From the NCBI RefSeq assembly GCF_019218745.1, contig NZ_JAHUXA010000012.1, forward strand, positions 1 through 64,000: a stretch of 64,000 nucleotides of DNA, given 5' to 3'. Positions 16,667-26,106 of this stretch are shown here, piece after piece. Position numbers and translations under genes: made by a program. This stretch comes from Enterobacter sp. ENT03. GTDB lineage: Bacteria > Pseudomonadota > Gammaproteobacteria > Enterobacterales > Enterobacteriaceae. Positions within the stretch are counted from its first letter, which is position 1, and each line of letters begins with the position of its first letter. The notes under the pieces were generated by a model. It searched no databases. It worked only from the letters and a program-made list of their open reading frames with translations, and was not told where the DNA came from.

Positions 16667-19600
16667 ATGAGTAAATTCCTGGACCGGTTTCGCTACTTCA
16701 AACAGAAGGGCGAAACCTTTGCCGATGGGCATGGCCAGATTCATGAATCAAACCGGGACTGGGAGGACGGATACCGTAACCGCTGGTCGCATGACAAAGT
16801 GGTGCGCTCCACGCACGGTGTAAACTGTACCGGTTCTTGCAGCTGGAAGATTTTCGTTAAGAACGGCCTGGTCACCTGGGAAACCCAGCAGACTGACTAT
16901 CCGCGTACCCGTCCGGATATGCCGAACCACGAACCGCGCGGCTGCCCGCGTGGGGCGAGCTACTCCTGGTATCTCTACAGCGCGAACCGTCTGAAATACC
17001 CGCTGATGCGTAAGCGTCTGATGAAACTGTGGCGTGAAGCGAAAACCCGTCACAGCGATCCGGTGAATGCCTGGGCGTCAATCATCGAAGACGCGGAGAA
17101 AGCCAAAAGCTTTAAACAGGCGCGTGGACGCGGCGGCTTTGTGCGCTCCTCCTGGCAGGAAGTGAACGAGCTGATCGCCGCCTCTAACGTTTATACCGTC
17201 AAAACCTATGGCCCTGACCGTGTGGCGGGCTTCTCGCCGATCCCGGCAATGTCGATGGTGTCTTACGCCTCGGGTGCGCGTTATCTGTCGCTGATTGGCG
17301 GCACCTGCCTGAGCTTCTATGACTGGTACTGCGACCTGCCGCCGGCGTCCCCGCAGACCTGGGGCGAGCAGACCGACGTGCCGGAATCCGCCGACTGGTA
17401 TAACTCCAGCTATATCATTGCCTGGGGCTCTAACGTGCCGCAGACCCGTACCCCGGACGCGCACTTCTTTACCGAAGTTCGTTATAAAGGCACCAAGACC
17501 GTAGCCATTACGCCCGACTACGCGGAAATCGCCAAGCTGTGCGATCTGTGGCTGGCCCCGAAACAGGGTACCGATGCCGCGATGGCGCTGGCGATGGGCC
17601 ACGTGATGCTGCGTGAATTCCATCTTGATAACCCAAGCCAGTATTTCACCGACTACGTGCGTCGTTACACCGACATGCCGATGCTGGTGATGCTGGAAGC
17701 GCGTGAAGGCTACTACGCCGCAGGCCGTATGCTGCGCGCCGCCGATCTGGTAGACGCGCTCGGTCAGGAAAATAACCCGGAATGGAAAACCGTTGCCGTT
17801 AACGACAACGACGAACTGATCGCGCCGAACGGCTCCATCGGTTACCGCTGGGGCGAGAAAGGCAAGTGGAACCTTGAACAGCGTGATGGCACGACCGGCG
17901 AAGAAGCGCATCTGCGCCTGAGCATGCTCGGCAATCACGATGAGATCGCCGAGGTTGGCTTCCCGTACTTTGGCGGCGACGGCACCGAGCATTTCAACAG
18001 CGTGGCGCTGGATAACGTACTGACCCACAAACTGCCGGTCAAACGACTGCAACTGGCCGACGGCACCACCGCGCTGGTGACCACCGTTTACGATCTGACG
18101 CTGGCGAACTATGGTCTGGATCGCGGTCTGGACGATGCCAATTGCGCCACCAGTTACGACGAGGTGAAAGCCTATACTCCGGCGTGGGCCGAGCAGATCA
18201 CCGGCGTGCCGCGTGCGCAGATCATTCGTACCGCCCGTGAGTTTGCCGATAACGCTGATAAAACCCATGGCCGTTCGATGATTATCGTCGGTGCGGGTCT
18301 GAACCACTGGTATCACCTCGATATGAACTATCGCGGCCTGATCAACATGCTGATCTTCTGTGGCTGTGTCGGTCAGAGCGGCGGCGGCTGGGCACACTAT
18401 GTCGGCCAGGAAAAACTGCGTCCACAGACCGGCTGGCAGCCGCTGGCGTTTGCCCTCGACTGGCAGCGTCCGGCGCGTCATATGAACAGCACCTCGTACT
18501 TCTATAACCACTCCAGCCAGTGGCGCTACGAGTCGCTGACCGCGCAGGAGCTGCTCTCCCCGCTTGCAGACAAATCCCGCTACAGCGGTAACCTGATCGA
18601 CTTTAACGTTCGTGCCGAGCGTATGGGCTGGCTGCCGTCTGCGCCACAGTTAGGCACTAACCCGCTGCGCATCGCTGCTGACGCGGAAAAAGCCGGGATG
18701 AGTCCGGTGGATTACACCGTGAAAGCCCTGAAAGAAGGCACCATTCGTTTCGCGGCAGAACAGCCGGAAAACGGTAAAAACCATCCGCGCAACCTGTTCG
18801 TCTGGCGTTCCAACCTGCTGGGTTCTTCCGGTAAAGGCCATGAATACATGCTGAAGTACCTGCTGGGTACCGAGCACGGTATTCAGGGGCTGGATCTCGG
18901 TCAGCAGGGCAGCGTGAAGCCAGAAGAAGTGGAGTGGGTGGATAACGGACTTGACGGCAAGCTGGATCTGGTGGTGACGCTGGACTTCCGTCTGTCGAGC
19001 ACCTGCCTCTATTCCGACATCGTGCTGCCAACCGCCACCTGGTACGAAAAAGACGACATGAATACCTCGGATATGCATCCGTTTATTCATCCGCTGTCTG
19101 CGGCCGTCGATCCGGCGTGGGAGTCTAAAAGCGACTGGGAAATTTACAAAGACATCGCAAAATCCTTCTCTGAGGTGTGCGTTGGCCATCTCGGGAAAGA
19201 AACGGATGTCGTGACGTTACCGATCCAGCATGACTCTGCCGCTGAACTGGCGCAGCCGCTGGACGTGAAAGACTGGAAAAAAGGCGAATGTGACCTGATC
19301 CCAGGGGAAACCGCGCCGCACATTATTCCGGTTGAACGTGACTACCCGGCCACCTGGGAGCGCTTCACCTCCATCGGTCCGTTGATGGAGAAAATCGGTA
19401 ACGGCGGCAAAGGTATCGCCTGGAATACCCAGAGCGAAATGGATCTGCTGCGTAAGCTCAATTACACCAAAGCAGACGGCCCGGCTAAAGGCCAGCCGAT
19501 GCTCAACACGGCGATTGACGCGGCGGAAATGATCCTCACCCTGGCCCCGGAAACCAACGGCCATGTGGCGGTAAAAGCCTGGGCAGCGCTGAGCGAATTT

Positions 19601-20410
19601 ACCGGTCGTGATCATACGCATCTGGCGACCAATAAAGAGGAAGAGAAAATCCGCTTCCGCGATATTCAGGCTCAGCCGCGCAAAATTATCTCAAGCCCCA
19701 CCTGGTCGGGCCTGGAAGATGAACATGTGTCTTATAACGCGGGTTACACCAACGTGCATGAGCTGATCCCGTGGCGTACCTTGTCCGGCCGTCAGCAGCT
19801 GTATCAGGATCATCAGTGGATGCGTGACTTCGGCGAAAGCCTGCTGGTGTACCGTCCGCCGATCGATACCCGTTCGGTAAAAGCGGTGATGGGCAAGAAA
19901 TCCAACGGTAATCCGGAGAAGGCGCTGAACTTCCTGACGCCGCACCAGAAATGGGGCATTCACTCTACTTACAGCGACAACCTGCTGATGCTGACCCTGT
20001 CACGCGGCGGCCCGATTGTCTGGATGAGTGAGAGCGACGCCAAAGACCTGGGCATCGAGGATAACGACTGGATCGAAGTCTTCAACAGCAACGGCGCGCT
20101 GACGGCGCGTGCGGTGGTGAGCCAGCGTGTACCGTCCGGCATGACCATGATGTATCACGCGCAGGAACGTATTGTGAACCTGCCAGGCTCGGAAATTACC
20201 GGTCAGCGCGGCGGCATTCATAACTCTGTCACCCGCATCAGCCCGAAACCGACCCATATGATCGGCGGCTATGCGCAGCTGGCCTACGGCTTTAACTATT
20301 ACGGGACGGTTGGCTCTAACCGCGATGAATTTGTCGTCGTACGTAAGATGAAAAACATTAACTGGCTGGATGGCGAAGGCAACGACCAGGTACAGGAGAG
20401 CGTAAAATGA
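16667..20410 (+). CDS. narG: Respiratory nitrate reductase alpha subunit
   Basis: 1247 residues, same as E. coli NarG. Cytoplasmic molybdenum (bis-MGD) catalytic subunit that reduces nitrate to nitrite with quinol-derived electrons. The N-terminal FS0 [4Fe-4S] cluster has H50, C54, C58 and C93 (HGVNCTGSCSW, RGCPRGASYS). The active-site region (SFYDWYCDLPPASPQTWG) carries the Asp that binds Mo in NarG. The ATG follows CAGGAG; an upstream in-frame extension crosses the promoter and is rejected. First gene of narGHJI; the stop overlaps narH by 4 bp. Confidence 0.97.
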   Translation: MSKFLDRFRYFKQKGETFADGHGQIHESNRDWEDGYRNRWSHDKVVRSTHGVNCTGSCSWKIFVKNGLVTWETQQTDYPRTRPDMPNHEPRGCPRGASYSWYLYSANRLKYPLMRKRLMKLWREAKTRHSDPVNAWASIIEDAEKAKSFKQARGRGGFVRSSWQEVNELIAASNVYTVKTYGPDRVAGFSPIPAMSMVSYASGARYLSLIGGTCLSFYDWYCDLPPASPQTWGEQTDVPESADWYNSSYIIAWGSNVPQTRTPDAHFFTEVRYKGTKTVAITPDYAEIAKLCDLWLAPKQGTDAAMALAMGHVMLREFHLDNPSQYFTDYVRRYTDMPMLVMLEAREGYYAAGRMLRAADLVDALGQENNPEWKTVAVNDNDELIAPNGSIGYRWGEKGKWNLEQRDGTTGEEAHLRLSMLGNHDEIAEVGFPYFGGDGTEHFNSVALDNVLTHKLPVKRLQLADGTTALVTTVYDLTLANYGLDRGLDDANCATSYDEVKAYTPAWAEQITGVPRAQIIRTAREFADNADKTHGRSMIIVGAGLNHWYHLDMNYRGLINMLIFCGCVGQSGGGWAHYVGQEKLRPQTGWQPLAFALDWQRPARHMNSTSYFYNHSSQWRYESLTAQELLSPLADKSRYSGNLIDFNVRAERMGWLPSAPQLGTNPLRIAADAEKAGMSPVDYTVKALKEGTIRFAAEQPENGKNHPRNLFVWRSNLLGSSGKGHEYMLKYLLGTEHGIQGLDLGQQGSVKPEEVEWVDNGLDGKLDLVVTLDFRLSSTCLYSDIVLPTATWYEKDDMNTSDMHPFIHPLSAAVDPAWESKSDWEIYKDIAKSFSEVCVGHLGKETDVVTLPIQHDSAAELAQPLDVKDWKKGECDLIPGETAPHIIPVERDYPATWERFTSIGPLMEKIGNGGKGIAWNTQSEMDLLRKLNYTKADGPAKGQPMLNTAIDAAEMILTLAPETNGHVAVKAWAALSEFTGRDHTHLATNKEEEKIRFRDIQAQPRKIISSPTWSGLEDEHVSYNAGYTNVHELIPWRTLSGRQQLYQDHQWMRDFGESLLVYRPPIDTRSVKAVMGKKSNGNPEKALNFLTPHQKWGIHSTYSDNLLMLTLSRGGPIVWMSESDAKDLGIEDNDWIEVFNSNGALTARAVVSQRVPSGMTMMYHAQERIVNLPGSEITGQRGGIHNSVTRISPKPTHMIGGYAQLAYGFNYYGTVGSNRDEFVVVRKMKNINWLDGEGNDQVQESVK

Positions 20411-21942
20411 AAATTCGTTCACAAGTCGGCATGGTGCTGAATCTTGATAAATGCATCGGCTGCCACACCTGTTCAGTCACCTGTAAAAACGTCTGGACCA
20501 GCCGTGAGGGGATGGAGTACGCGTGGTTTAACAACGTGGAAACCAAACCTGGCATCGGCTATCCCAATGACTGGGAAAACCAGGAAAAATGGAAGGGTGG
20601 CTGGATCCGTAAAATCAATGGCAAAATTCAGCCGCGCATGGGTAACCGTGCGACACTGTTAGGTAAAATCTTCGCCAACCCGCATCTGCCGGGGATCGAC
20701 GATTACTACGAGCCGTTTGATTACGACTATCAGCACCTGCATACCGCACCGGAAAGTAAACACCAGCCGATCGCCCGCCCGCGCTCGCTGATTTCCGGCG
20801 AGCGCATGAACAAAATCGAGCATGGTCCGAACTGGGAAGAGATCCTCGGCGGTGAGTTTGAAAAACGCGCCAAAGATCAGAACTTCGAGAACATGCAGAA
20901 GGCGATGTACGGCCAGTTCGAAAACACCTTCATGATGTACCTGCCGCGTCTGTGCGAGCACTGCCTGAACCCGGCGTGCGTCGCGACCTGCCCGAGCGGG
21001 GCGATCTACAAGCGTGAAGAAGATGGCATCGTGCTGATCGACCAGGACAAATGCCGCGGCTGGCGCATGTGCATCACTGGCTGCCCGTACAAGAAGATCT
21101 ACTTCAACTGGAAGAGCGGTAAATCCGAGAAGTGCATTTTCTGCTATCCGCGTATTGAAGCGGGTATGCCGACCGTGTGCTCTGAAACCTGTGTGGGCCG
21201 TATCCGTTATCTGGGCGTGTTGCTGTATGACGCGGATGCCATTGAACAGGCGGCGAGCACCGAGAACGAGAAAGATCTCTACCAGCGTCAACTGGACGTG
21301 TTCCTCGATCCGAACGATCCGGCGGTGATCGCTCAGGCGCTGAAAGACGGCGTGCCGCAGAGTGTTATCGACGCGGCGCAAAACTCGCCGGTGTATAAAA
21401 TGGCGATGGACTGGAAGCTGGCGCTGCCGCTGCATCCAGAGTACCGCACGCTGCCGATGGTCTGGTATGTGCCGCCGTTGTCACCGATCCAGTCTGCTGC
21501 CGATGCGGGCGAGCTGAGCAGCAACGGTATTCTGCCGGATGTTGACAGTCTGCGTATCCCGGTGCAGTACCTGGCGAACCTGCTGACCGCTGGCGACACC
21601 CAGCCAGTATTGCTGGCGCTGAAACGTATGCTGGCTATGCGTCACTTCAAACGTGCTGAAACCGTGGACGGCGTGCTGGACACCCGTGCCCTGGAAGAGG
21701 TAGGGCTGACCGAAGCGCAGGCCCAGGAGATGTACCGTTATCTGGCCATCGCCAACTACGAAGATCGTTTCGTGGTGCCGTCCAGCCATCGTGAGCTGGC
21801 GCGTGATGCCTTCCCGGAAAAAAGCGGCTGTGGTTTTACCTTTGGCGATGGCTGCCACGGGTCTGACAGCGCCTTTAACCTGTTCAACAGCCGTCGCATC
21901 GATGCTGTCGATGTGACCAGCAAAACGGAGCCGCATCCATGA
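20407..21942 (+). CDS. narH: Respiratory nitrate reductase beta (iron-sulfur) subunit
   Basis: 511 residues. It wires haem subunit NarI to NarG through four Fe-S clusters. Cys groups are visible at C16/C19/C22/C26 (CIGCHTCSVTC), CEHCLNPACVATC, CRGWRMCITGC and CIFCY with TVCSETC. The Trp in CRGW, in place of a Cys, gives the single [3Fe-4S] centre typical of NarH. Overlapping ATGA junctions with narG and narJ indicate tight translational coupling. Confidence 0.97.
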   Translation: MKIRSQVGMVLNLDKCIGCHTCSVTCKNVWTSREGMEYAWFNNVETKPGIGYPNDWENQEKWKGGWIRKINGKIQPRMGNRATLLGKIFANPHLPGIDDYYEPFDYDYQHLHTAPESKHQPIARPRSLISGERMNKIEHGPNWEEILGGEFEKRAKDQNFENMQKAMYGQFENTFMMYLPRLCEHCLNPACVATCPSGAIYKREEDGIVLIDQDKCRGWRMCITGCPYKKIYFNWKSGKSEKCIFCYPRIEAGMPTVCSETCVGRIRYLGVLLYDADAIEQAASTENEKDLYQRQLDVFLDPNDPAVIAQALKDGVPQSVIDAAQNSPVYKMAMDWKLALPLHPEYRTLPMVWYVPPLSPIQSAADAGELSSNGILPDVDSLRIPVQYLANLLTAGDTQPVLLALKRMLAMRHFKRAETVDGVLDTRALEEVGLTEAQAQEMYRYLAIANYEDRFVVPSSHRELARDAFPEKSGCGFTFGDGCHGSDSAFNLFNSRRIDAVDVTSKTEPHP

Positions 21943-22649
21943 TCGAACTGGTGATGATTTCCCGCCTGCTGGAGTACCCGGATGCTGCCCTGTGGCAGCA
22001 TCAGCAGGAGTTATTTGATGGCTTTGCCTCCTCGGAACATCTGGAGAAAAGCGACGCTGAAGCGCTGAGCAGTTTTCTGCGTGAACTGACGCAGCAGGAT
22101 CTGCTGGACGTGCAGTCCCGCTACAGCGAACTCTTTGATCGTGGCCGCGCCACCTCGCTAATGCTGTTCGAGCATGTGCACGGTGAATCCCGCGATCGGG
22201 GCCAGGCGATGGTGGATTTGATGGCGCAGTATGAGCGCCATGGTCTGCAACTCGACAGCCGCGAGCTGCCGGATCATCTGCCGCTGTATCTGGAGTATCT
22301 GGCGCAGTTGCCGAAAGAAGAGGCGCTGGGCGGCTTGCAGGACATCGCCCCGATCCTCGCGCTGTTAAGTGCGCGTCTGCAACAGCGTGAAAGTCCGTAC
22401 GCGGTGCTGTTTGGGGTACTGCTGAATCTGGCAAATACCACTATCGACAGCAACAAAGTGGCCGAGAAAATCGCTGGCGAAGCGCGCGACGATACACCGC
22501 AGGCGCTGGACGCCGTGTGGGAAGAAGAGCAGGTGAAATTCTTTGCTGAACAGAGCTGTGGCGAGTCAGAAATCAGCGCCCATCAGCGTCGTTTTGCGGG
22601 GGCTGTCGCTCCGCAGTATCTGAATATTTCTAACGGGGGGCAGCAATAA
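21939..22649 (+). CDS. narJ: Nitrate reductase assembly chaperone NarJ
   Basis: 236 residues. TorD/NarJ-family system-specific chaperone that holds apo-NarGH until the molybdenum cofactor and Fe-S clusters are inserted and the complex docks to NarI. The helical N-terminus ([20 protein letters not shown]) and the mid-region [13 protein letters not shown] are typical. It is not part of the final enzyme. It overlaps narH by 4 bp and narI by 1 bp. Confidence 0.96.
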   Translation: MIELVMISRLLEYPDAALWQHQQELFDGFASSEHLEKSDAEALSSFLRELTQQDLLDVQSRYSELFDRGRATSLMLFEHVHGESRDRGQAMVDLMAQYERHGLQLDSRELPDHLPLYLEYLAQLPKEEALGGLQDIAPILALLSARLQQRESPYAVLFGVLLNLANTTIDSNKVAEKIAGEARDDTPQALDAVWEEEQVKFFAEQSCGESEISAHQRRFAGAVAPQYLNISNGGQQ

Positions 22650-23326
22650 TGCATTTCCTGAATATGTTCTTCTTTGACATCTACCCGTATATCGCGGGGA
22701 CCGTGTTCCTGGTCGGCAGCTGGCTGCGCTATGACTACGGGCAATACACCTGGCGGGCAGGCTCCAGCCAGATGCTGGATCGTAAGGGCATGACGCTGGC
22801 GTCTAACCTGTTCCATATCGGTATTCTCGGCATTTTTGCCGGGCATCTGCTGGGGATGCTGACGCCGCACTGGATGTATGAGTCCTTCCTGCCGATTGAC
22901 GTGAAGCAGAAGATGGCGATGATCGCCGGCGGTGCTTGTGGCGTGCTGACGCTGGTGGGCGGCCTGCTGCTGCTCAAACGCCGTCTGTTCAGCCCGCGTA
23001 TTCGCGCCACCACCACCGGAGCGGATATTCTGATCCTCTCCCTGTTGATGGTGCAGTGCACGCTGGGTCTGCTGACTATTCCGTTCTCCGCGCAGCATAT
23101 GGACGGCAGCGAAATGATGAAGCTGGTGGGCTGGGCGCAATCCGTGGTGACGTTCCACGGCGGGGCGTCTGCGCATCTGGACGGCGTGGCGTTTATTTTC
23201 CGTCTGCATCTGGTGCTGGGCATGACGCTGTTTGTCCTGTTCCCGTTCTCGCGGCTGGTACACATCTGGAGTGCGCCGGTCGAGTATTTAACGCGGAAGT
23301 ATCAGGTGGTGCGCGCGCGTCGCTAA
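22649..23326 (+). CDS. narI: Respiratory nitrate reductase gamma subunit (cytochrome b)
   Basis: 225 residues. Five-helix membrane di-haem b subunit that oxidises quinol at the periplasmic side and passes electrons to NarH. Haem-ligand His residues sit in helices such as [16 protein letters not shown] and in [21 protein letters not shown]. Last gene of narGHJI, followed by an intrinsic terminator. Confidence 0.96.
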   Translation: MHFLNMFFFDIYPYIAGTVFLVGSWLRYDYGQYTWRAGSSQMLDRKGMTLASNLFHIGILGIFAGHLLGMLTPHWMYESFLPIDVKQKMAMIAGGACGVLTLVGGLLLLKRRLFSPRIRATTTGADILILSLLMVQCTLGLLTIPFSAQHMDGSEMMKLVGWAQSVVTFHGGASAHLDGVAFIFRLHLVLGMTLFVLFPFSRLVHIWSAPVEYLTRKYQVVRARR

Positions 23327-23345
23327 GACCGCGTTCGCGCTATTT

Positions 23346-23370
23346 AAACCCCGCTTCGGCGGGGTTTTTT
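23346..23370 (+). terminator. narGHJI terminator
   Basis: A 9-bp stem AAACCCCGC/GCGGGGTTT closed by a TTCG loop, ending in T residues to 23370, 20 bp after the narI stop. Confidence 0.93.
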
Positions 23371-23376
23371 GTTTTT

Positions 23377-23465
23377 GCCGGATGGCGGCTACGCCTTATC
23401 CGGCCTACAGGCAAAATTTATGGGGGATACTCGCAGGCCCGGTAAGCGCAGCGCCACCGGGCAAA
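23377..23465. repeat. REP/BIME element
   Basis: Two REP-type palindromic units: GCCGGATGGCGGCTACGCC with its complement at 23377-23408, and GGCCCGGTAAGCGCAGCGCC with its partner to about 23462. Such elements are dispersed between enterobacterial operons and often bind gyrase or protect mRNA 3' ends. Confidence 0.85.
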
Positions 23466-23511
23466 AAGCATACTGTCGGTGTTTGGTTTTTTTGAATGAG
23501 AGGAGAGAGAG

Positions 23512-23689
23512 ATGGTGGTGGGGGAAGGATTACTCGGCGCTAAAGCGCCTCGCCCTTCGGGTCGTTGCCTGCGGCAATGCGTTCTCGCTGGCGCTCGAAT
23601 CGAACACCTTAGTCGAAGCTTCTCATCCTTCCCTGTAAGGAGATCAGATGATAATCGTGCTGTCGTTGGAATTGGTCGCGAAGGAGAAG
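23512..23689 (-). repeat. rtT-type 178-bp repeat, distal copy (A)
   Basis: It begins on the plus strand with ATGGTGGTGGGGGAAGGATT, the complement of the last 20 bases of the tRNA-Tyr genes, and is exactly 178 bp to the next copy. Read with the tRNAs (minus strand), it lies at the end of the tyrTV transcript, as the rtT/tpr repeats do in E. coli. It includes a tpr-like frame: ATG at 23624-23626, TAA at 23609-23611 after five codons, and a 2-base insertion relative to copy B that shifts the frame beyond. Confidence 0.88.
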
Positions 23690-23865
23690 ATGGTGGTGGG
23701 GGAAGGATTACTCGGCGCTAAAGCGCCTCGCCCTTCGGGTCGTTGCCTGCGGCAACGCGTTCTCGCTGGCGCTCGAATCGAACCTTAGTCGAAGCTTCTC
23801 ATCCTTCCCTGTAAGGAGATCAGATGATAATCGTGCTGTCGTTGGGATTGGTCACTAAGGAGAAG
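23690..23865 (-). repeat. rtT-type 176-bp repeat, proximal copy (B)
   Basis: Near-identical to copy A, two bases shorter, and directly downstream of the proximal tRNA-Tyr gene on the minus strand. It again carries the 3' end of the tRNA. As I recall E. coli, the corresponding unit yields the small rtT RNA and encodes the Arg-rich peptide Tpr. Confidence 0.88.
23713..23802 (-). pseudogene. tpr: tpr remnant, stop at codon 6
   Basis: On the minus strand ATG 23802-23800 begins M-R-S-F-D and is then stopped by TAA (complement of 23785-23787). Past the stop the same frame reads [19 protein letters not shown], matching the E. coli protamine-like Tpr as I remember it, which has Gln (CAA) at codon 6. 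A C-to-T change therefore appears to have closed the frame. The same TAA occurs in copy A. The end coordinate is approximate. Confidence 0.6.
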
Positions 23866-23866
23866 A

Positions 23867-23951
<85 letters not shown>

Positions 23952-23988
23952 ACGGGGTAATGCTGATACTTGAGATTACTTGAAGATA

Positions 23989-24073
<85 letters not shown>

Positions 24074-24121
24074 ACGGGGTAATGCTGGTACTGGCCTGCC
24101 TCCGCTGGGGAAGCGGGGCGC

Positions 24122-24149
24122 ATCATATCAAATGACGCGCCGCTGTAAA
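24122..24149 (-). promoter_or_regulatory. tyrTV promoter
   Basis: On the minus strand -35 TTTACA (24149-24144), a 16-bp spacer and -10 TATGAT (24127-24122) are followed by a GC-rich discriminator (GCGCCCCGC). This is essentially the E. coli tyrT promoter, a model stringently controlled stable-RNA promoter. Confidence 0.93.
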
Positions 24150-24230
24150 GCTTTCCTTTCGTGAAACTGAATCGTTTGCCTGCTTTTTATGCGTAGTGCA
24201 GCAATGCTAAGCAATTCATTTCATTACGGC

Positions 24231-25073
24231 TTACAGAATAATGGTGCGGTTGCCGTAAACGAACACGCGCTGCGCCAGCACCTGATACAGTGCACGGCTC
24301 AGTACGTTCTTCTCGACATCGCGACCGGCACGCATCATATCTTCAGCCGTATAGGTGTGATCGACGTGGATCACGTCCTGCATGATGATCGGGCCTTCGT
24401 CCAGATTGTCATTCACGTAGTGTGCCGTTGCGCCAATAATCTTCACGCCACGCTCGTAGGCCTGATGGTATGGACGGGCGCCAATAAAGGCAGGCAGGAA
24501 CGAGTGGTGAATGTTAATGATCTTGTTCGGGAAGCGCGATACGAAGGTTGGCGTCAGAACGCGCATGTACTTCGCCAGCACCACGTAATCCGGCTGATGG
24601 GCTTCGATCGCTGCGGCCATGAGTTCGTCGTGGGCTTCGCGGGTATGACCTTCATGACTTACCAGCTCAAAAGGAATATCAAAGCGCTCAACCAGCGTGC
24701 GCAAGGTATCGTGGTTACCGATAACCGCCGCAATTTCAACATCCAGCCCGCCGTAATTGGCCTTCATTAATAGATCGCCCAGGCAGTGCGCTTCTTTGGT
24801 CACGAGGATCACCACACGACGACGGCCAGCGGGCGTCAGTTCACGGACTGAGCCTTCCGGCAGCGCGCTGTCGAGATCCGCAAGCAGGGTGGCATCATTG
24901 AAGATGCCTTCCAGCTCGGTGCGCATAAAGAAGCGACCGGTGCGGTGGTCAACAAACTCGTTGTTTTGCACGATGTTCAGTTCGTGCTTGTAACAAATAT
25001 TGGTGATGCGCGCGATGAGACCTTTCTGGTCGGGACAAATAGTGCGCAGTACTTTACGTTGTAATGAGTGCAT
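24231..25073 (-). CDS. purU: Formyltetrahydrofolate deformylase
   Basis: 280 residues, the E. coli length. It hydrolyses 10-formyl-THF to formate and THF, supplying formate to PurT and balancing one-carbon pools. An N-terminal ACT-like domain (RTICPDQKGLIARITNICY) is followed by a formyltransferase-fold domain (IINIHHSFLPAFIGARPYHQ, GVKIIGATAHYVNDNLDEG) with the catalytic Asn/His/Asp set. ATG 25073 is chosen by homology; the upstream frame overlaps ychJ. Probably cotranscribed with ychJ. Confidence 0.95.
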   Translation of the reverse strand: MHSLQRKVLRTICPDQKGLIARITNICYKHELNIVQNNEFVDHRTGRFFMRTELEGIFNDATLLADLDSALPEGSVRELTPAGRRRVVILVTKEAHCLGDLLMKANYGGLDVEIAAVIGNHDTLRTLVERFDIPFELVSHEGHTREAHDELMAAAIEAHQPDYVVLAKYMRVLTPTFVSRFPNKIINIHHSFLPAFIGARPYHQAYERGVKIIGATAHYVNDNLDEGPIIMQDVIHVDHTYTAEDMMRAGRDVEKNVLSRALYQVLAQRVFVYGNRTIIL

Positions 25074-25117
25074 TGCCGCGAAAATCCTGTTGAGTTTGCA
25101 TAAGGGTGATGCTGGGT

Positions 25118-25576
25118 TTATATCCCGCAACACTTTTTGAATTTTTTTCCTGACCCGCATGGGCAGGGATCGTTACGGCCAAAGAGTGGGCGCGTGCCGT
25201 CGATATAATACCACTGACCGTTTTCCTTCAGAAAACGTGAACGTTCAATGATAGCGCCGGGTTTGCCCTGTTCGCTAAAGCGCGCCACAAAGCTGACAAA
25301 GCCCTCGTCCGGGGTGGCGCCTGCCTCCTGCGCATAAATCGTCAGCCCATGCCATTCCGTTTGCGCAAATCCATTCTCAATGTCCTGGCGAAACGCAGCG
25401 GCGTGGCATGACGGGTGCCAGGTTTTGATCAGGTAATCGGCGTTTTTTAACACAAATGCGGTGTAGCGAGAGCGCATAAGGTGTGACGGATCCGGTGCAA
25501 CCTGCTCACCAGACACATAACGTGCGCAACATGCGCTATACTCCTGAGCGCAACCGCAGGGACAAGGTTGAGACAA
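25118..25576 (-). CDS. ychJ: SEC-C motif protein YchJ
   Basis: 152 residues when started at TTG (25576-25574), giving the MSQPCPCG start and the E. coli length. Zinc-binding SEC-C motifs sit at both ends ([28 protein letters not shown]) around an NTF2-like UPF0225 domain. Its role is unknown; the SEC-C motif resembles the SecA tail. The frame extends ten codons upstream to an ATG with no better support. Confidence 0.9.
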   Translation of the reverse strand: MSQPCPCGCAQEYSACCARYVSGEQVAPDPSHLMRSRYTAFVLKNADYLIKTWHPSCHAAAFRQDIENGFAQTEWHGLTIYAQEAGATPDEGFVSFVARFSEQGKPGAIIERSRFLKENGQWYYIDGTRPLFGRNDPCPCGSGKKFKKCCGI

Positions 25577-26106
25577 AATCGTTATCCTGGAATAATAAAG
25601 GCGCAACGGCGCATGGGTACTTCTATGTTAACCGAGCGATAGCCTTGATGCTATGGCTGGACGCCGGGGATGTAAACAAACGTCATGAGTAAAGGTGAAG
25701 CTGGACTGGCGATACCCAACAGGGTCGTCAGAGGTTTAATCAACGATTTAGGGCGTAAAAGGTTTAGTCGCGAGGCATTAAGGTGTACTTTGTTGCCCCT
25801 GGCGGCGTCGCAAAGCTGTGCAATCCTCTTTCAGGTCTTCCTGCATCGGTTTACACGCAACGGCATTCCCGACAACGTATCCGACGTTTTGCTAACCCTA
25901 TGAGGTTCACTTGTCTCCGCCAGTTGTGTTATGCGGCGCGGTGAGCTTTTGTGTAAGGCAGCCGGAACTAAACGGGCTTCGCACTGAAAGCGCTTACTTT
26001 TTGTGCGGTTAAGCGAAAAATATATTCGATGACTTCAGGAAAATCTGACAGGCGGGAGTTGCAATAGCATGCCACTATTGAACTACGGCAAAGCAGGGGA
26101 GAGAAC
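25577..26106. other. Intergenic region where E. coli has rssA; no supported gene
   Basis: 530 bp without a convincing coding frame; a 72-codon frame at 25685-25903 has no recognisable domain. E. coli carries the patatin-like gene rssA here. None of its motifs (for example GSGAARG or a GXSXG nucleophile) appear in any frame I read. A hairpin with 9-bp arms (one mismatch) occurs at 25635-25658. The rssB promoter must lie in the right part; I could not fix its boxes. Confidence 0.6.

Noticed and set aside
17078-18511. 477-codon open frame on the minus strand inside narG
   Set aside because: It is a shadow of the GC-rich narG frame; it has no recognisable domain and is wholly opposite a certain gene.
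23512-23865. CRISPR-like direct repeats
   Set aside because: Only two long units of 178/176 bp with no spacers, each carrying a tRNA-Tyr 3' end; they are rtT-type repeats.
25685-25903. 72-codon ORF in the ychJ-rssB gap
   Set aside because: No supported ribosome-binding site, no domain and no resemblance to RssA.
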